Positions 38,594-45,954 of a stretch of DNA of 64,000 nucleotides are shown here, piece by piece (positions within the stretch are counted from its first letter, which is position 1; each line of letters starts with the position of its first letter). The notes beneath the pieces are model-generated. The model made no database searches and was not told the origin of the DNA. It worked only from the letters and a program-made list of their open reading frames with translations. Made by a program: the position numbers and the translations under genes. The stretch comes from Collinsella sp. AF20-14LB (lineage in GTDB: Bacteria > Actinomycetota > Coriobacteriia > Coriobacteriales > Coriobacteriaceae), in the NCBI RefSeq assembly GCF_003459505.1, contig NZ_QRWD01000006.1, positions 1 through 64,000 of the forward strand. The letters are read 5' to 3'.

Positions 38594-39275
38594 CGCGGGC
38601 ACCTCTTCCGTCAAATACAGCATCGCACGCCAACGCAATGGCCATGCCGGCCACGACGCTTGCCGGCACGGCAATATTCGTGAGGCCCAAGAACTTGCAT
38701 ACGGCGACGGACACCGCGCCCGAAACCGCCGCGACAACGTTGCCGCGCGACAGCCGCTGCGAAAAGAGCAGGCAGATAAAGAGCGAGGTGCAGACAAAGG
38801 CTGCAATGGCGGTGGGAACATCGACAACGGCGCCGACGATGGCGCCCGTCGTACACGATACGCCCCATGTTGCGATAAGGATCACGTTGAGCACAAAGGA
38901 CTCGCGCGGGCCCCAATCCTCCCCTTCAACCAACTTGGCAAGCGAGATGCCATATGCCTCCTCGGTAAGTGTCGCGGCAACAGCCAGCGTCTGACTCTTC
39001 GAGGCACCCGTCAGATGCGACGTGATCGATGCCGAGTAAAGCGCAAAGCGCGAGGAGATGGCAGCAACGCTCGCGACGATCGACGCCGCAGGCACACCTG
39101 CCAGCCACAGATTGCAGATCATAAACTGCCCGCTGCCCGTCACGAACGTGCTGCTCAGAGCAAAGACCATCCAGGGTTCCATTCCCGTCTGCCCCATGAT
39201 CATTCCGCACGGCGCGCCTATTGCAACATAGGTAAGCATCACTGGCCAGACGGTTCTAACGATTTTGAGCACCAT
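38583..39275 (-). CDS. azlC: AzlC family branched-chain amino-acid exporter subunit
   Basis: This is a 230-residue membrane protein with the AzlC signatures YVAIGAPCGMIMGQTG, FVTGSGQFMICNLWLAG, AISSRFALYSASI and ATLTEEAYGISL. It forms the main part of the AzlCD exporter. The ATG at 39275 is chosen, with AGGATGAG ahead; a TTG at 39344 gives a non-homologous extension. With the Liv importer in the same window, it would balance intracellular branched-chain amino acids. Confidence 0.9.
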   Translation of the reverse strand: MVLKIVRTVWPVMLTYVAIGAPCGMIMGQTGMEPWMVFALSSTFVTGSGQFMICNLWLAGVPAASIVASVAAISSRFALYSASITSHLTGASKSQTLAVAATLTEEAYGISLAKLVEGEDWGPRESFVLNVILIATWGVSCTTGAIVGAVVDVPTAIAAFVCTSLFICLLFSQRLSRGNVVAAVSGAVSVAVCKFLGLTNIAVPASVVAGMAIALACDAVFDGRGARDAR

Positions 39276-39401
39276 ACGCTTCTCATCCTGACAAGGTCTC
39301 CGAGCCGCATGTAGCGACACGGCAGAATCATCATCCGACAGCAACCGAGTTCACCTACAATTGCCACCGGATCGAAAGACACAACTTTTTAGGAAGTCAT
39401 T

Positions 39402-40214
39402 ATGACAGCTATCGATCGAGACCGGGCGCGCGCGGCCTTCAAAAGCTACACCGATGCCTACGACGCCACTAACCCACGCATCGCGCTCAAATTCGAGCAT
39501 ACGTACCACGTGGCCGAGGCATGCGATGCCGTAGCACGCGAGCAGGGCTGGTCGTCAGAAGATATTGACCTGGCATGGCTTTGCGGCCTGCTACACGATA
39601 TGGGCCGCTTTGAGCAGTTGCGGCGCTGGGACACCTTTAAGGACGCCGAGAGCATGAGCCATGCAGCGCTGGGCATCGAGGTCCTCTTTGGCGAGAATCC
39701 CGCCGATGCACCCGCCGTAACGAGCATCCGCGACTTTATCGATGACCCGGCAGAAGATGAGCTCATCCGAGCGAGCATTGCCTATCACAGCGATTTTCGT
39801 CTACCCGCGCAGCTCGACGAGCGTACGCGGAGCTTCTGCGATATCGTGCGCGATGGTGACAAGATCGACATTATGCGCACCATCGCCGACAGCACCGTCG
39901 AGACCATCCTCAAGGTGGATGAGGACGCATTTCTCGCCAGCCACTTCTCGGCACCGGCGCTTACCGCCTTTGACGAGCACCGCTGCGTCGCACGCGATGA
40001 GCGCGATGAGCCCGCAGACTACCTGGTGGGACTCATCTGCTTTATGTTTGAGCTCGTCTATCCAGCGAGCCGCGCGCTGGCGCGCGAACAGGGCGATATC
40101 CACCGCCTGCTCGATGCGCCCTTTGGCATTACGCGGCCCTTTACCAACCCCGCCACGCAGGCAACCTGGAGCCGCCTAAAGGACGAGATGCGCGACTGGC
40201 TGACGCGCGCTTAG
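39402..40214 (+). CDS. HD domain phosphohydrolase
   Basis: This 270-residue protein has an HD metal-dependent phosphohydrolase domain in its first 170 residues: a first His in FEHTYHVAEA, the HD pair in CGLLHDMGRFEQ, IAYHSDF and a later DGDKIDIMRT. The C-terminal 100 residues are unassigned. HD proteins act on nucleotides or cyclic nucleotides; the substrate is unknown. The start has AGGAAG. Its stop codon overlaps the stop of the convergent etfA gene by three bases (40211-40214). Confidence 0.85.
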   Translation: MTAIDRDRARAAFKSYTDAYDATNPRIALKFEHTYHVAEACDAVAREQGWSSEDIDLAWLCGLLHDMGRFEQLRRWDTFKDAESMSHAALGIEVLFGENPADAPAVTSIRDFIDDPAEDELIRASIAYHSDFRLPAQLDERTRSFCDIVRDGDKIDIMRTIADSTVETILKVDEDAFLASHFSAPALTAFDEHRCVARDERDEPADYLVGLICFMFELVYPASRALAREQGDIHRLLDAPFGITRPFTNPATQATWSRLKDEMRDWLTRA

Positions 40215-41416
40215 CGCTCAAGCTGAGCCAGCAGCTCCTCAACGATCTCAACGGCATCGCCGACGACCTTATACTGGGCAGCACCGAAGATGGGGGCATC
40301 CGGGTCCTCATTGATGGCGACAATGCACTCCGCCCCACCGATGCCGGCGAGATGCTGGATAGCGCCCGAGACACCGATGCTCACGAGGAGCTTGGGCGAG
40401 ACCGATACACCCGTCTGGCCAATTTGGTGGCGATACTCCAACCAGCCTGCCTCCACAATGGGACGCGTGCAACCAAGCTCGGCACCCAGGGCATCGGCGA
40501 GCTTTCGCATCAGGGGCAGATTCTTCTTGGAGCCGATGCCGCGGCCCACCACGACCAGACGCTCGGCATCGGCAATTGAGGCCTGCTGTCCCCACTCCTC
40601 GGCGGGAATCGAGATCTCGACGCGGGCCTTAACGTCATCCGCAAGCACTACCTGGGTAATCGTGCCGGAGCGGCTATAGTCAAACTCGGGCGCCTTAAAG
40701 ATGCCGGGGCGCACCGTTACCATCTGAGGACGGTGGTTGGGGCAGATAATGGTGGCCATCAGGTTGCCGCCAAACGCCGGGCGTGTCTGCTGCAGCAGAC
40801 CCGTCTCCGTATCCATAGAAAGCACCGTGCAATCGGCCGTAAGACCCGTCTGCAAGCGCACGGCCACACCGGGCGCCAGCTCGCGACCAAAGGCGGTCGC
40901 GCCGTACAGGATGGCCTCGGGCTTGCGCTCGGCTACCAAATCGCAGATCAAGCGGGCGTAGACCTCCGCGTCGTTCTGACGCAGGCGCTCGTCACGACAG
41001 ACCAGAACTTCGTCCGCACCGGCGCAAGTCAGATGCTCCAGGTCCCCGAGTGAGCCCTCGGGGCTCATGCCGACCAGTGCCACCAGACGGCAGCCGCGGG
41101 CATCGGCAAGCTCGCGTCCCTTGCCCATGAGCTCGAAGGCCACGGATGCAACGGCATCGTGCTCGTCAGTCTGCACGAAGATCCAGATGTCTCGATATGC
41201 GTCAAGGTCTGCCGCGCCGGCGGCCTCGTCGCGCTCAATCGAGATGGCGTTGACGGGGCAGGCGTCGACGCACCCGCCGCACAGGATACAGCCGTCGGTT
41301 ACGCGGGCACAGCGATTGGGGCGCTCGCCCTCCACCACAATGCCGCCCGAGGCGCAGGCGCGAACGCAGCGACCACAGCCGATGCAGGCTTCGCTATCGA
41401 TAATCAGCCCGCTCAT
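40211..41416 (-). CDS. etfA: Electron-transfer flavoprotein alpha subunit with ferredoxin domain
   Basis: This is a 401-residue EtfA. Residues 1-60 form a 2[4Fe-4S] ferredoxin domain with Cys11, 14, 17, 21 (CIGCGRCVRAC) and Cys43, 46, 49, 53 (CILCGGCVDAC). The Etf part ends with the FAD-binding signature IGQTGVSVSPKLLVSIGVSG. The added ferredoxin domain is known from the EtfA of the Acetobacterium woodii lactate dehydrogenase complex, where it passes electrons to and from ferredoxin. It starts directly after the etfB stop (TAG-ATG), with GAGGGGATGG ahead. It is the third gene of glcD-etfB-etfA. Confidence 0.94.
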   Translation of the reverse strand: MSGLIIDSEACIGCGRCVRACASGGIVVEGERPNRCARVTDGCILCGGCVDACPVNAISIERDEAAGAADLDAYRDIWIFVQTDEHDAVASVAFELMGKGRELADARGCRLVALVGMSPEGSLGDLEHLTCAGADEVLVCRDERLRQNDAEVYARLICDLVAERKPEAILYGATAFGRELAPGVAVRLQTGLTADCTVLSMDTETGLLQQTRPAFGGNLMATIICPNHRPQMVTVRPGIFKAPEFDYSRSGTITQVVLADDVKARVEISIPAEEWGQQASIADAERLVVVGRGIGSKKNLPLMRKLADALGAELGCTRPIVEAGWLEYRHQIGQTGVSVSPKLLVSIGVSGAIQHLAGIGGAECIVAINEDPDAPIFGAAQYKVVGDAVEIVEELLAQLER

Positions 41417-42232
41417 CTATGCCATCCCCTCGATAATCTTGGCAAGTTTTACCGCCTGCTCGGACGCCGTTCCCTCAACGGCCTCGCACGTTTGGTCACG
41501 GTCGGGCACAAACGAGTGCACGACCTGCGTCGGTGATCCGGCAAGGCCGCAACGCGAAGGATCGGCGTTTACGTCGGCAGCGCTGGCCACGCGCACGTCT
41601 GCATCCTCGGCCGCGCGAATACCGGCAATACTCGGCATGCGCAGCTGGCCAATCTCCTTGGCAGTCGTCATCGCACACGGCATCTCCAGGTACACCGTCT
41701 CCTCGCCGGCATCGCAGCCGTGAACGAGCGCCAGCGAGCCACACGTCGTAAATCCCGCGCTCTGCACACAGCTCACGTCGGTCACGCAGGGGACCCCAAA
41801 GGCGCCGGCCAGCTCGGAGCCGATCTGGGCCGTATCGCCGTCCACTGCCATCTTGCCGCAGATGATCAGGTCAAAGTCCTCATCGAGTGCCTCGATGCCG
41901 CATTTGAGGGCATAGGTGGTGGCTAGGGTATCGGCGCCCGCAAAGGCTCGATCGGTCAGCAGCAGCGCGTCGTCGGCGCCTCGAGCGATGCAGTCGCGCA
42001 GCAGCGACTCGGTCGCGGGGATGCCCATCGACACCACCGTCACGCGCACATCCATGCCAAAGCCGATAAAGTCGTCCTTCAGCGCCAGCGCGCATTCCAA
42101 AGCGCTCGCATCAAAGGGATTAATGACCGCCTGCTTGCCATCGCGCACGATGGTATTGGTCTTGGGGTCCATCTTGACCTCGGTGCTGCCCGGCACGGCC
42201 TTGACGCACACCACCATATGGAAATCGCTCAT
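41417..42232 (-). CDS. etfB: Electron-transfer flavoprotein beta subunit
   Basis: This is a 271-residue EtfB with the family core VVCVKAVPGSTEV, INPFDASALECALAL, VTVVSMG, ARGADDALLLTDRAFAGADT, CGKMAVDGDTAQIG and GIPCVTDV-like GVPCVTDVS. It binds FAD/AMP and, in bifurcating complexes, the NAD site. The ATG at 42232 has GGGGG nine bases ahead; a GTG six bases upstream overlaps the glcD stop (GTGA) and is also possible. It is tightly linked to glcD and etfA, pointing to a stable three-subunit enzyme. Confidence 0.94.
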   Translation of the reverse strand: MSDFHMVVCVKAVPGSTEVKMDPKTNTIVRDGKQAVINPFDASALECALALKDDFIGFGMDVRVTVVSMGIPATESLLRDCIARGADDALLLTDRAFAGADTLATTYALKCGIEALDEDFDLIICGKMAVDGDTAQIGSELAGAFGVPCVTDVSCVQSAGFTTCGSLALVHGCDAGEETVYLEMPCAMTTAKEIGQLRMPSIAGIRAAEDADVRVASAADVNADPSRCGLAGSPTQVVHSFVPDRDQTCEAVEGTASEQAVKLAKIIEGMA

Positions 42233-42234
42233 CT

Positions 42235-43836
42235 TCACGCGCCCCCTTTCTGGACGAGCTCATCCAAGAGCTTCTCCGAAAACAGGTTGCCGCGACCCAG
42301 CTGCCCGTCGAGATCGAGCTGGAGCTTGAGCCGCGCCGACTCGACCATGGCCTCGTGACCGTACATCGTCTCTAAGAAGCCCGCCTTGATCTTGCCGACG
42401 CCGTGCTCGGCAGAAACGGCACCGCCCATAGCCGTTACCTCCGCAGCCCACTGGGCAAACAGCTCGCCACCGCGACGGTAGTCCTGCGCGTCGCGCGGCA
42501 GGATGTTCACATGCAGATGGTTGTTACCGATGTGCCCCCAGGCAGCAGATTCAAGCCCACTTTCGGCTAACGTGCGGCGATAAAGGCCGATGACATCGTC
42601 CAAGCGTGCGTTGGGCACCGACATGTCCGAGCCCAGCTTGGTAATGGTGGGGTCGATGCGGCGACGCTCGTCAATGAGCATATTGACGCTCTCGGGGACC
42701 GCGTGGCGGAAGAACCGCTGGCACTCGCGATCGACTTCGGTGCGGGCGACCCATGTCGCATCGTCGCGGGCGCCCGCAAGCTCCAAAACCCATCCCAGGT
42801 GGTACAGCTCCTCGGTCGCCTGCGCCTCGTCGTCGCAGTCAAGCTCCACGTAGACACAGACCTTTGCCTCGTCGTCGAGCGCCGGCAGCGAGGCAAACGC
42901 CGTCGACTGCTCGCGCTGGCGACGTAGAATATCCAGGGCGCCAGCATCGAAGTACTCGATGGCAGCCGCATGGGACAGGACAGGGCGCACGGAATCGGTA
43001 AAGGACACCGCCTTGTCCTCGCTATCGAAAAAGCAACTCACACCCCATACGACCGAAGGTGCCGCCTGCAGGGCGATCTCGAGCTCGGTGACAACGCCGA
43101 GCGTGCCGCACGCGCCGATAAAGAGGTCGATGGCGTCCATATCGTCCGCAACGAAATAGCCTGAGGCATTTTTTGTCTCGGGCATGGTATAGCCGGGAAG
43201 ATCGAGTTCGAGCGTACGACCCTCTGCCGTCACGAGCGACAGGTGGCGGCCCTGGGCAAAAGCCTCGCCGCGCTGAAGCTCAAGCAAATCGCCATCAGCC
43301 AGCGCGACGTGGAGTCCCGTGATATGCGGGCGCATGGGGCCGTAAGCGTAGCTGCGGGCGCCGGAGGCGTTGCATGCCGCCATGCCACCCAGACAGGCAG
43401 ATGCCTCGGTGGGATCGGTGGGAAAGAACTGCTCGGGGGACTCTTGGAACTCCTCGTAGGCCTCAAGCGATGCCTGGTCCCAACCAGCGGTCGGCAGTAC
43501 CTTCTTGCTCAGCTGCTTACGCAGCTCCGAGAGCACAACGCCCGGCTCCACGCGCAGCAGAAATTGGCCTTGTTCATCGCGGCGAAGGCCCAAGTAGCGA
43601 TTCATACGGGAAGTATTGAGGATATGCCCACCGTGGGGCACGGCACCGGCGGCAAGGCCGGTTCGGGCGCCCTGAACCGTTACCGGGACACGCTCGGCAT
43701 GGAGCGTTTCCAAAATGGCACGGACCTCGTCTTCCGTTGTCGGAAACGAGATGCTCGATGCTTCGCCCGATGCACGAGATTCATCGCGGCCATACTCTTC
43801 GAACTCATCGGTGAAGGGTTTAATGGTTGCAGACAC
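42235..43836 (-). CDS. glcD: FAD-linked D-lactate dehydrogenase / glycolate oxidase (GlcD type)
   Basis: This is a 533-residue flavoprotein of the VAO/PCMH fold. The FAD-binding half has PVTVQGARTGLAAGAVP and LRVEPGVVLSELRKQL, ACLGGMAACNASGARSYAYG and GACGTLGVVTELE. The C-terminal substrate half has WGHIGNNHLHVNILP and SAEHGVGKIK. Followed by etfB and a ferredoxin-type etfA, it matches the lactate dehydrogenase subunit of the electron-confurcating Ldh-Etf complex, which oxidises lactate with NAD+ while reduced ferredoxin is consumed. The substrate is inferred. GTG start, with AAAGGGGGAG ahead. Confidence 0.9.
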   Translation of the reverse strand: MSATIKPFTDEFEEYGRDESRASGEASSISFPTTEDEVRAILETLHAERVPVTVQGARTGLAAGAVPHGGHILNTSRMNRYLGLRRDEQGQFLLRVEPGVVLSELRKQLSKKVLPTAGWDQASLEAYEEFQESPEQFFPTDPTEASACLGGMAACNASGARSYAYGPMRPHITGLHVALADGDLLELQRGEAFAQGRHLSLVTAEGRTLELDLPGYTMPETKNASGYFVADDMDAIDLFIGACGTLGVVTELEIALQAAPSVVWGVSCFFDSEDKAVSFTDSVRPVLSHAAAIEYFDAGALDILRRQREQSTAFASLPALDDEAKVCVYVELDCDDEAQATEELYHLGWVLELAGARDDATWVARTEVDRECQRFFRHAVPESVNMLIDERRRIDPTITKLGSDMSVPNARLDDVIGLYRRTLAESGLESAAWGHIGNNHLHVNILPRDAQDYRRGGELFAQWAAEVTAMGGAVSAEHGVGKIKAGFLETMYGHEAMVESARLKLQLDLDGQLGRGNLFSEKLLDELVQKGGA

Positions 43837-44181
43837 GCGAACTCCCCCTTTAGCTAACTACAGTGTTTGCAGGGAGATGTTACCGCATCGTTTCGTCGAC
43901 GTGTTCGAGACCGTCTCCATAATTGGCGATTTTTACGTTTGTGCAATTCGGCGAACGGCAAGGCTTCCTCGGCAGACGATGCTTTTGACACATATCGCCC
44001 CGCCGTCGCCGACCGCTCGATTGTCGCTCGAAAAAAGTTGAAGTAATTTTTCCACCTTTTACCTGCGGAGATGTCAATCCGTCAAGCATTTGGTCAGAAA
44101 TTGGTCAAGTAGCGGCTGATACGGTCGGCGTCGACGGCCAAAACCGATAGAAGTTTTGGCCCCAGAAGCAGGGAGGTTCCC
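43837..44181. promoter_or_regulatory. Intergenic region with operator-like repeats
   Basis: This 345-base divergent gap has lower GC than its neighbours. Notable are a direct repeat TTGGTCA at 44090-44096 and 44101-44107 (11-base period) and a perfect 9-bp palindrome GGCCAAAAC/GTTTTGGCC at 44136-44161, just before the plus-strand gene. On the minus strand TTGCAC, 16 bases, AATTAT (about 43915-43945) is a possible glcD promoter. Confidence 0.4.
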
Positions 44182-44478
44182 ATGGCATATTACTGGCCCC
44201 AGTACGGCATCGCCATCGAGGTCGACGACGATCCCTATCTCCTGCCTTTCGACGAAGAGGCGTTCCCCGATACGGCGGTCTACCACGTCACCACCGATGT
44301 TATCTGCGACCCCGAGTCGTTCTCGGCGCTCGCCCACCACATCGCGCGTATCCACGACATCGAGCTCCCTCACGACTTTGACGAGCTCATCTACTCGCGC
44401 CGCCTGATGCTTCACATGCTCTTTGGAGCGGACCCGTCCACGTTCGCACGTGTCTACACCACCAAGGACGCCGCATGA
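44182..44478 (+). CDS. Small acidic protein of unknown function
   Basis: This 98-residue protein has no signal peptide and many Asp/Glu and His residues. I do not recognise it with confidence. The order YGIAIEVDDD, then AVYHVTTDVICDPESF and ALAHHIARI, faintly recalls the beta-strand and C-terminal helix of DUF559-type endonuclease-like domains common in Coriobacteriia, but the catalytic Lys motif is missing. A good GGGAGG lies five bases before the ATG. It overlaps the next gene (ATGA), so it is the first gene of a cluster of mostly exported proteins. Confidence 0.7.
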   Translation: MAYYWPQYGIAIEVDDDPYLLPFDEEAFPDTAVYHVTTDVICDPESFSALAHHIARIHDIELPHDFDELIYSRRLMLHMLFGADPSTFARVYTTKDAA

Positions 44479-44984
44479 GTGCGAAGAAGCCGCCCCGCCT
44501 CGCAGGACTGGGGCGTCGCAAGAAACTCGTCGTTGTCTGCCTGGCTATCGCCTGCGCCCTCATCGCCGTAGGGCTATACGCCTGGCAGTCGCAGCCCGTG
44601 CCCGAAGCGGGCGCCTCAGTCACGACGGCCGGGGGCAAAACGCGTCAGGAAATCCAAGATGAGCTCGATGCCATCGTCCGCGACAACATGATGACGATTT
44701 CGGTCGCGCCGGTCGCTCAGCTACAGGAGGACGGCAAGCTGCGCGTCAACGTGCAAAACGTCCAAGACAATAAATTTCCCCAGCGATTCCGCGTCATCCA
44801 AAACGACGAGACCATGTACGAATCCGGTGTGGTCGAGACCGGCAAGACAATCGAGACGTGCCCCGCCGGCGACATCAAAGAAGGCGAGGCATACATCGAG
44901 ATCCAGGCACTCGATGCCAAGACCCTCGACAGCCACGGCAATCCGACACGTGTCAAGGTACGGGTTGAGCAAGCCGAGAACTAG
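44475..44984 (+). CDS. Membrane-anchored exported protein, unknown
   Basis: This 169-residue protein has a basic N-terminus (MSAKKPPRLAGLGRRKK), one hydrophobic segment at about 18-36 and an outside domain of about 125 residues. The outside part holds repeated valine-rich strands (RVNVQNVQD, RFRVIQNDETMYESGVV, YIEIQALDAKTL, RVKVRVEQ) and is probably a small beta sandwich. No LPXTG-type signal is present, so it should stay anchored by the N-terminal segment. It overlaps the preceding gene by four bases and is followed by three more exported proteins. Confidence 0.75.
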   Translation: MSAKKPPRLAGLGRRKKLVVVCLAIACALIAVGLYAWQSQPVPEAGASVTTAGGKTRQEIQDELDAIVRDNMMTISVAPVAQLQEDGKLRVNVQNVQDNKFPQRFRVIQNDETMYESGVVETGKTIETCPAGDIKEGEAYIEIQALDAKTLDSHGNPTRVKVRVEQAEN

Positions 44985-45074
44985 CTTTTTCGGCCGACGC
45001 GACACCGCACGCAATTCACCAGCATTCGTCCAATCATCGCGGGGACGGCCCGCGGCGAATAGAAAGGAACGACC

Positions 45075-45674
45075 ATGGACATCACCAGGAACATGAACGG
45101 AGCCAGAGCGCTCGTCGTGGGCGCAGGGCTCGCGCTCGCGCTCGCAATGGGCGCCGCCCCGACGCCAGCTCTGGCAGCCGGGCGCGTTGGAACCACGAAA
45201 GTAATGGTCAGGACCGAGATCGACAACGTAGAGTTCAAAGTTCCGACGGTTATTCCCTTCGTCGCCAAGGCCGACGGCACGCTTCAGGGCCCCTCAGAAG
45301 ACGCGACCACCATCGACAATCATTCGGCCTACGGCATCCATGTCACCAACATGAAGATCGACGCCATGAACACCTGGACCATTGCCGCCGACGCCAAGGC
45401 CGGAACCGCGCAGAATTCCATCGACTTTAAGGTCGGCCCCGACGGCGCACTCCAGAACGCCAGCGCCGCAATGCAGGAGACGGGCCTCGATCTTTCCAAG
45501 AATGCAGCCTTCGACATGGGCTACCAGGGCATTGCCGGCGGCACGGACAAAATTAAGCTCAAGACAAGCGGAAACGTCGCCCGCGTCACGCGCGACATCT
45601 TCCGCGTAACCGGCGAAGGCGATCAGGTTGCAACGATCACCTGGACGGTCGAGCCCGGTGCGCACACGGCATAA
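45075..45674 (+). CDS. Secreted protein of unknown function
   Basis: This is a 199-residue protein with a clear signal peptide (LVVGAGLALALAMGAAPTPALA, cleavage after about 35). The mature part is rich in Thr, Asp and Ala, with a short conserved-looking run VEFKVPTVIPFVAKADGTL and the WT pair in MNTWTI and ITWTV. It is probably a beta-rich surface or pilus-like domain. No C-terminal anchor is present. AAAGGA lies six bases before the ATG. Its 3' end overlaps the next gene by 17 bases. Confidence 0.78.
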   Translation: MDITRNMNGARALVVGAGLALALAMGAAPTPALAAGRVGTTKVMVRTEIDNVEFKVPTVIPFVAKADGTLQGPSEDATTIDNHSAYGIHVTNMKIDAMNTWTIAADAKAGTAQNSIDFKVGPDGALQNASAAMQETGLDLSKNAAFDMGYQGIAGGTDKIKLKTSGNVARVTRDIFRVTGEGDQVATITWTVEPGAHTA

Positions 45675-45936
45675 GGCCGTCGCCCTGGCCGCCGTCAGTA
45701 TCCTAGCGTTTGGGCCAGCCATGGCCTTTGCCCAGCAAGAACAGGCGCAGGCCGCCACGCAAGTGACGGTCGACCTCTCGGAGCTCGACCGCGGCAACTG
45801 CAAGGAACCGTTGGCACAGACAGACGACAGACGATGGCTCTTGGCAGCAGGCGCCACGGCAGCAGGTGCGGGAACCGCCGGCCTCGGTCTGCACATCAAA
45901 CGCAGCCAGAAACGAAACACGGACAGGCCGCACTAA
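45658..45936 (+). CDS. Small surface protein with sortase-like C-terminus
   Basis: This is a 92-residue protein beginning at a GTG (VRTRHKAVALAAV). It has a signal peptide ending near AFAQQEQAQA, a 25-residue mature stretch and a C-terminal anchor. The anchor has LAQTDD, a hydrophobic run (WLLAAGATAAGAGTAGLGL) and the basic tail KRSQKR. That layout is the one of LPXTG-type sorting signals, but the motif LAQTD is unusual. A motif LDRGNC before it recurs as IDEGNC in the next protein. The start overlaps the preceding gene; a TTG at 45628 is the alternative. Confidence 0.65.
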   Translation: MRTRHKAVALAAVSILAFGPAMAFAQQEQAQAATQVTVDLSELDRGNCKEPLAQTDDRRWLLAAGATAAGAGTAGLGLHIKRSQKRNTDRPH

Positions 45937-45954
45937 ATTAGCTAAGGAGACCCC

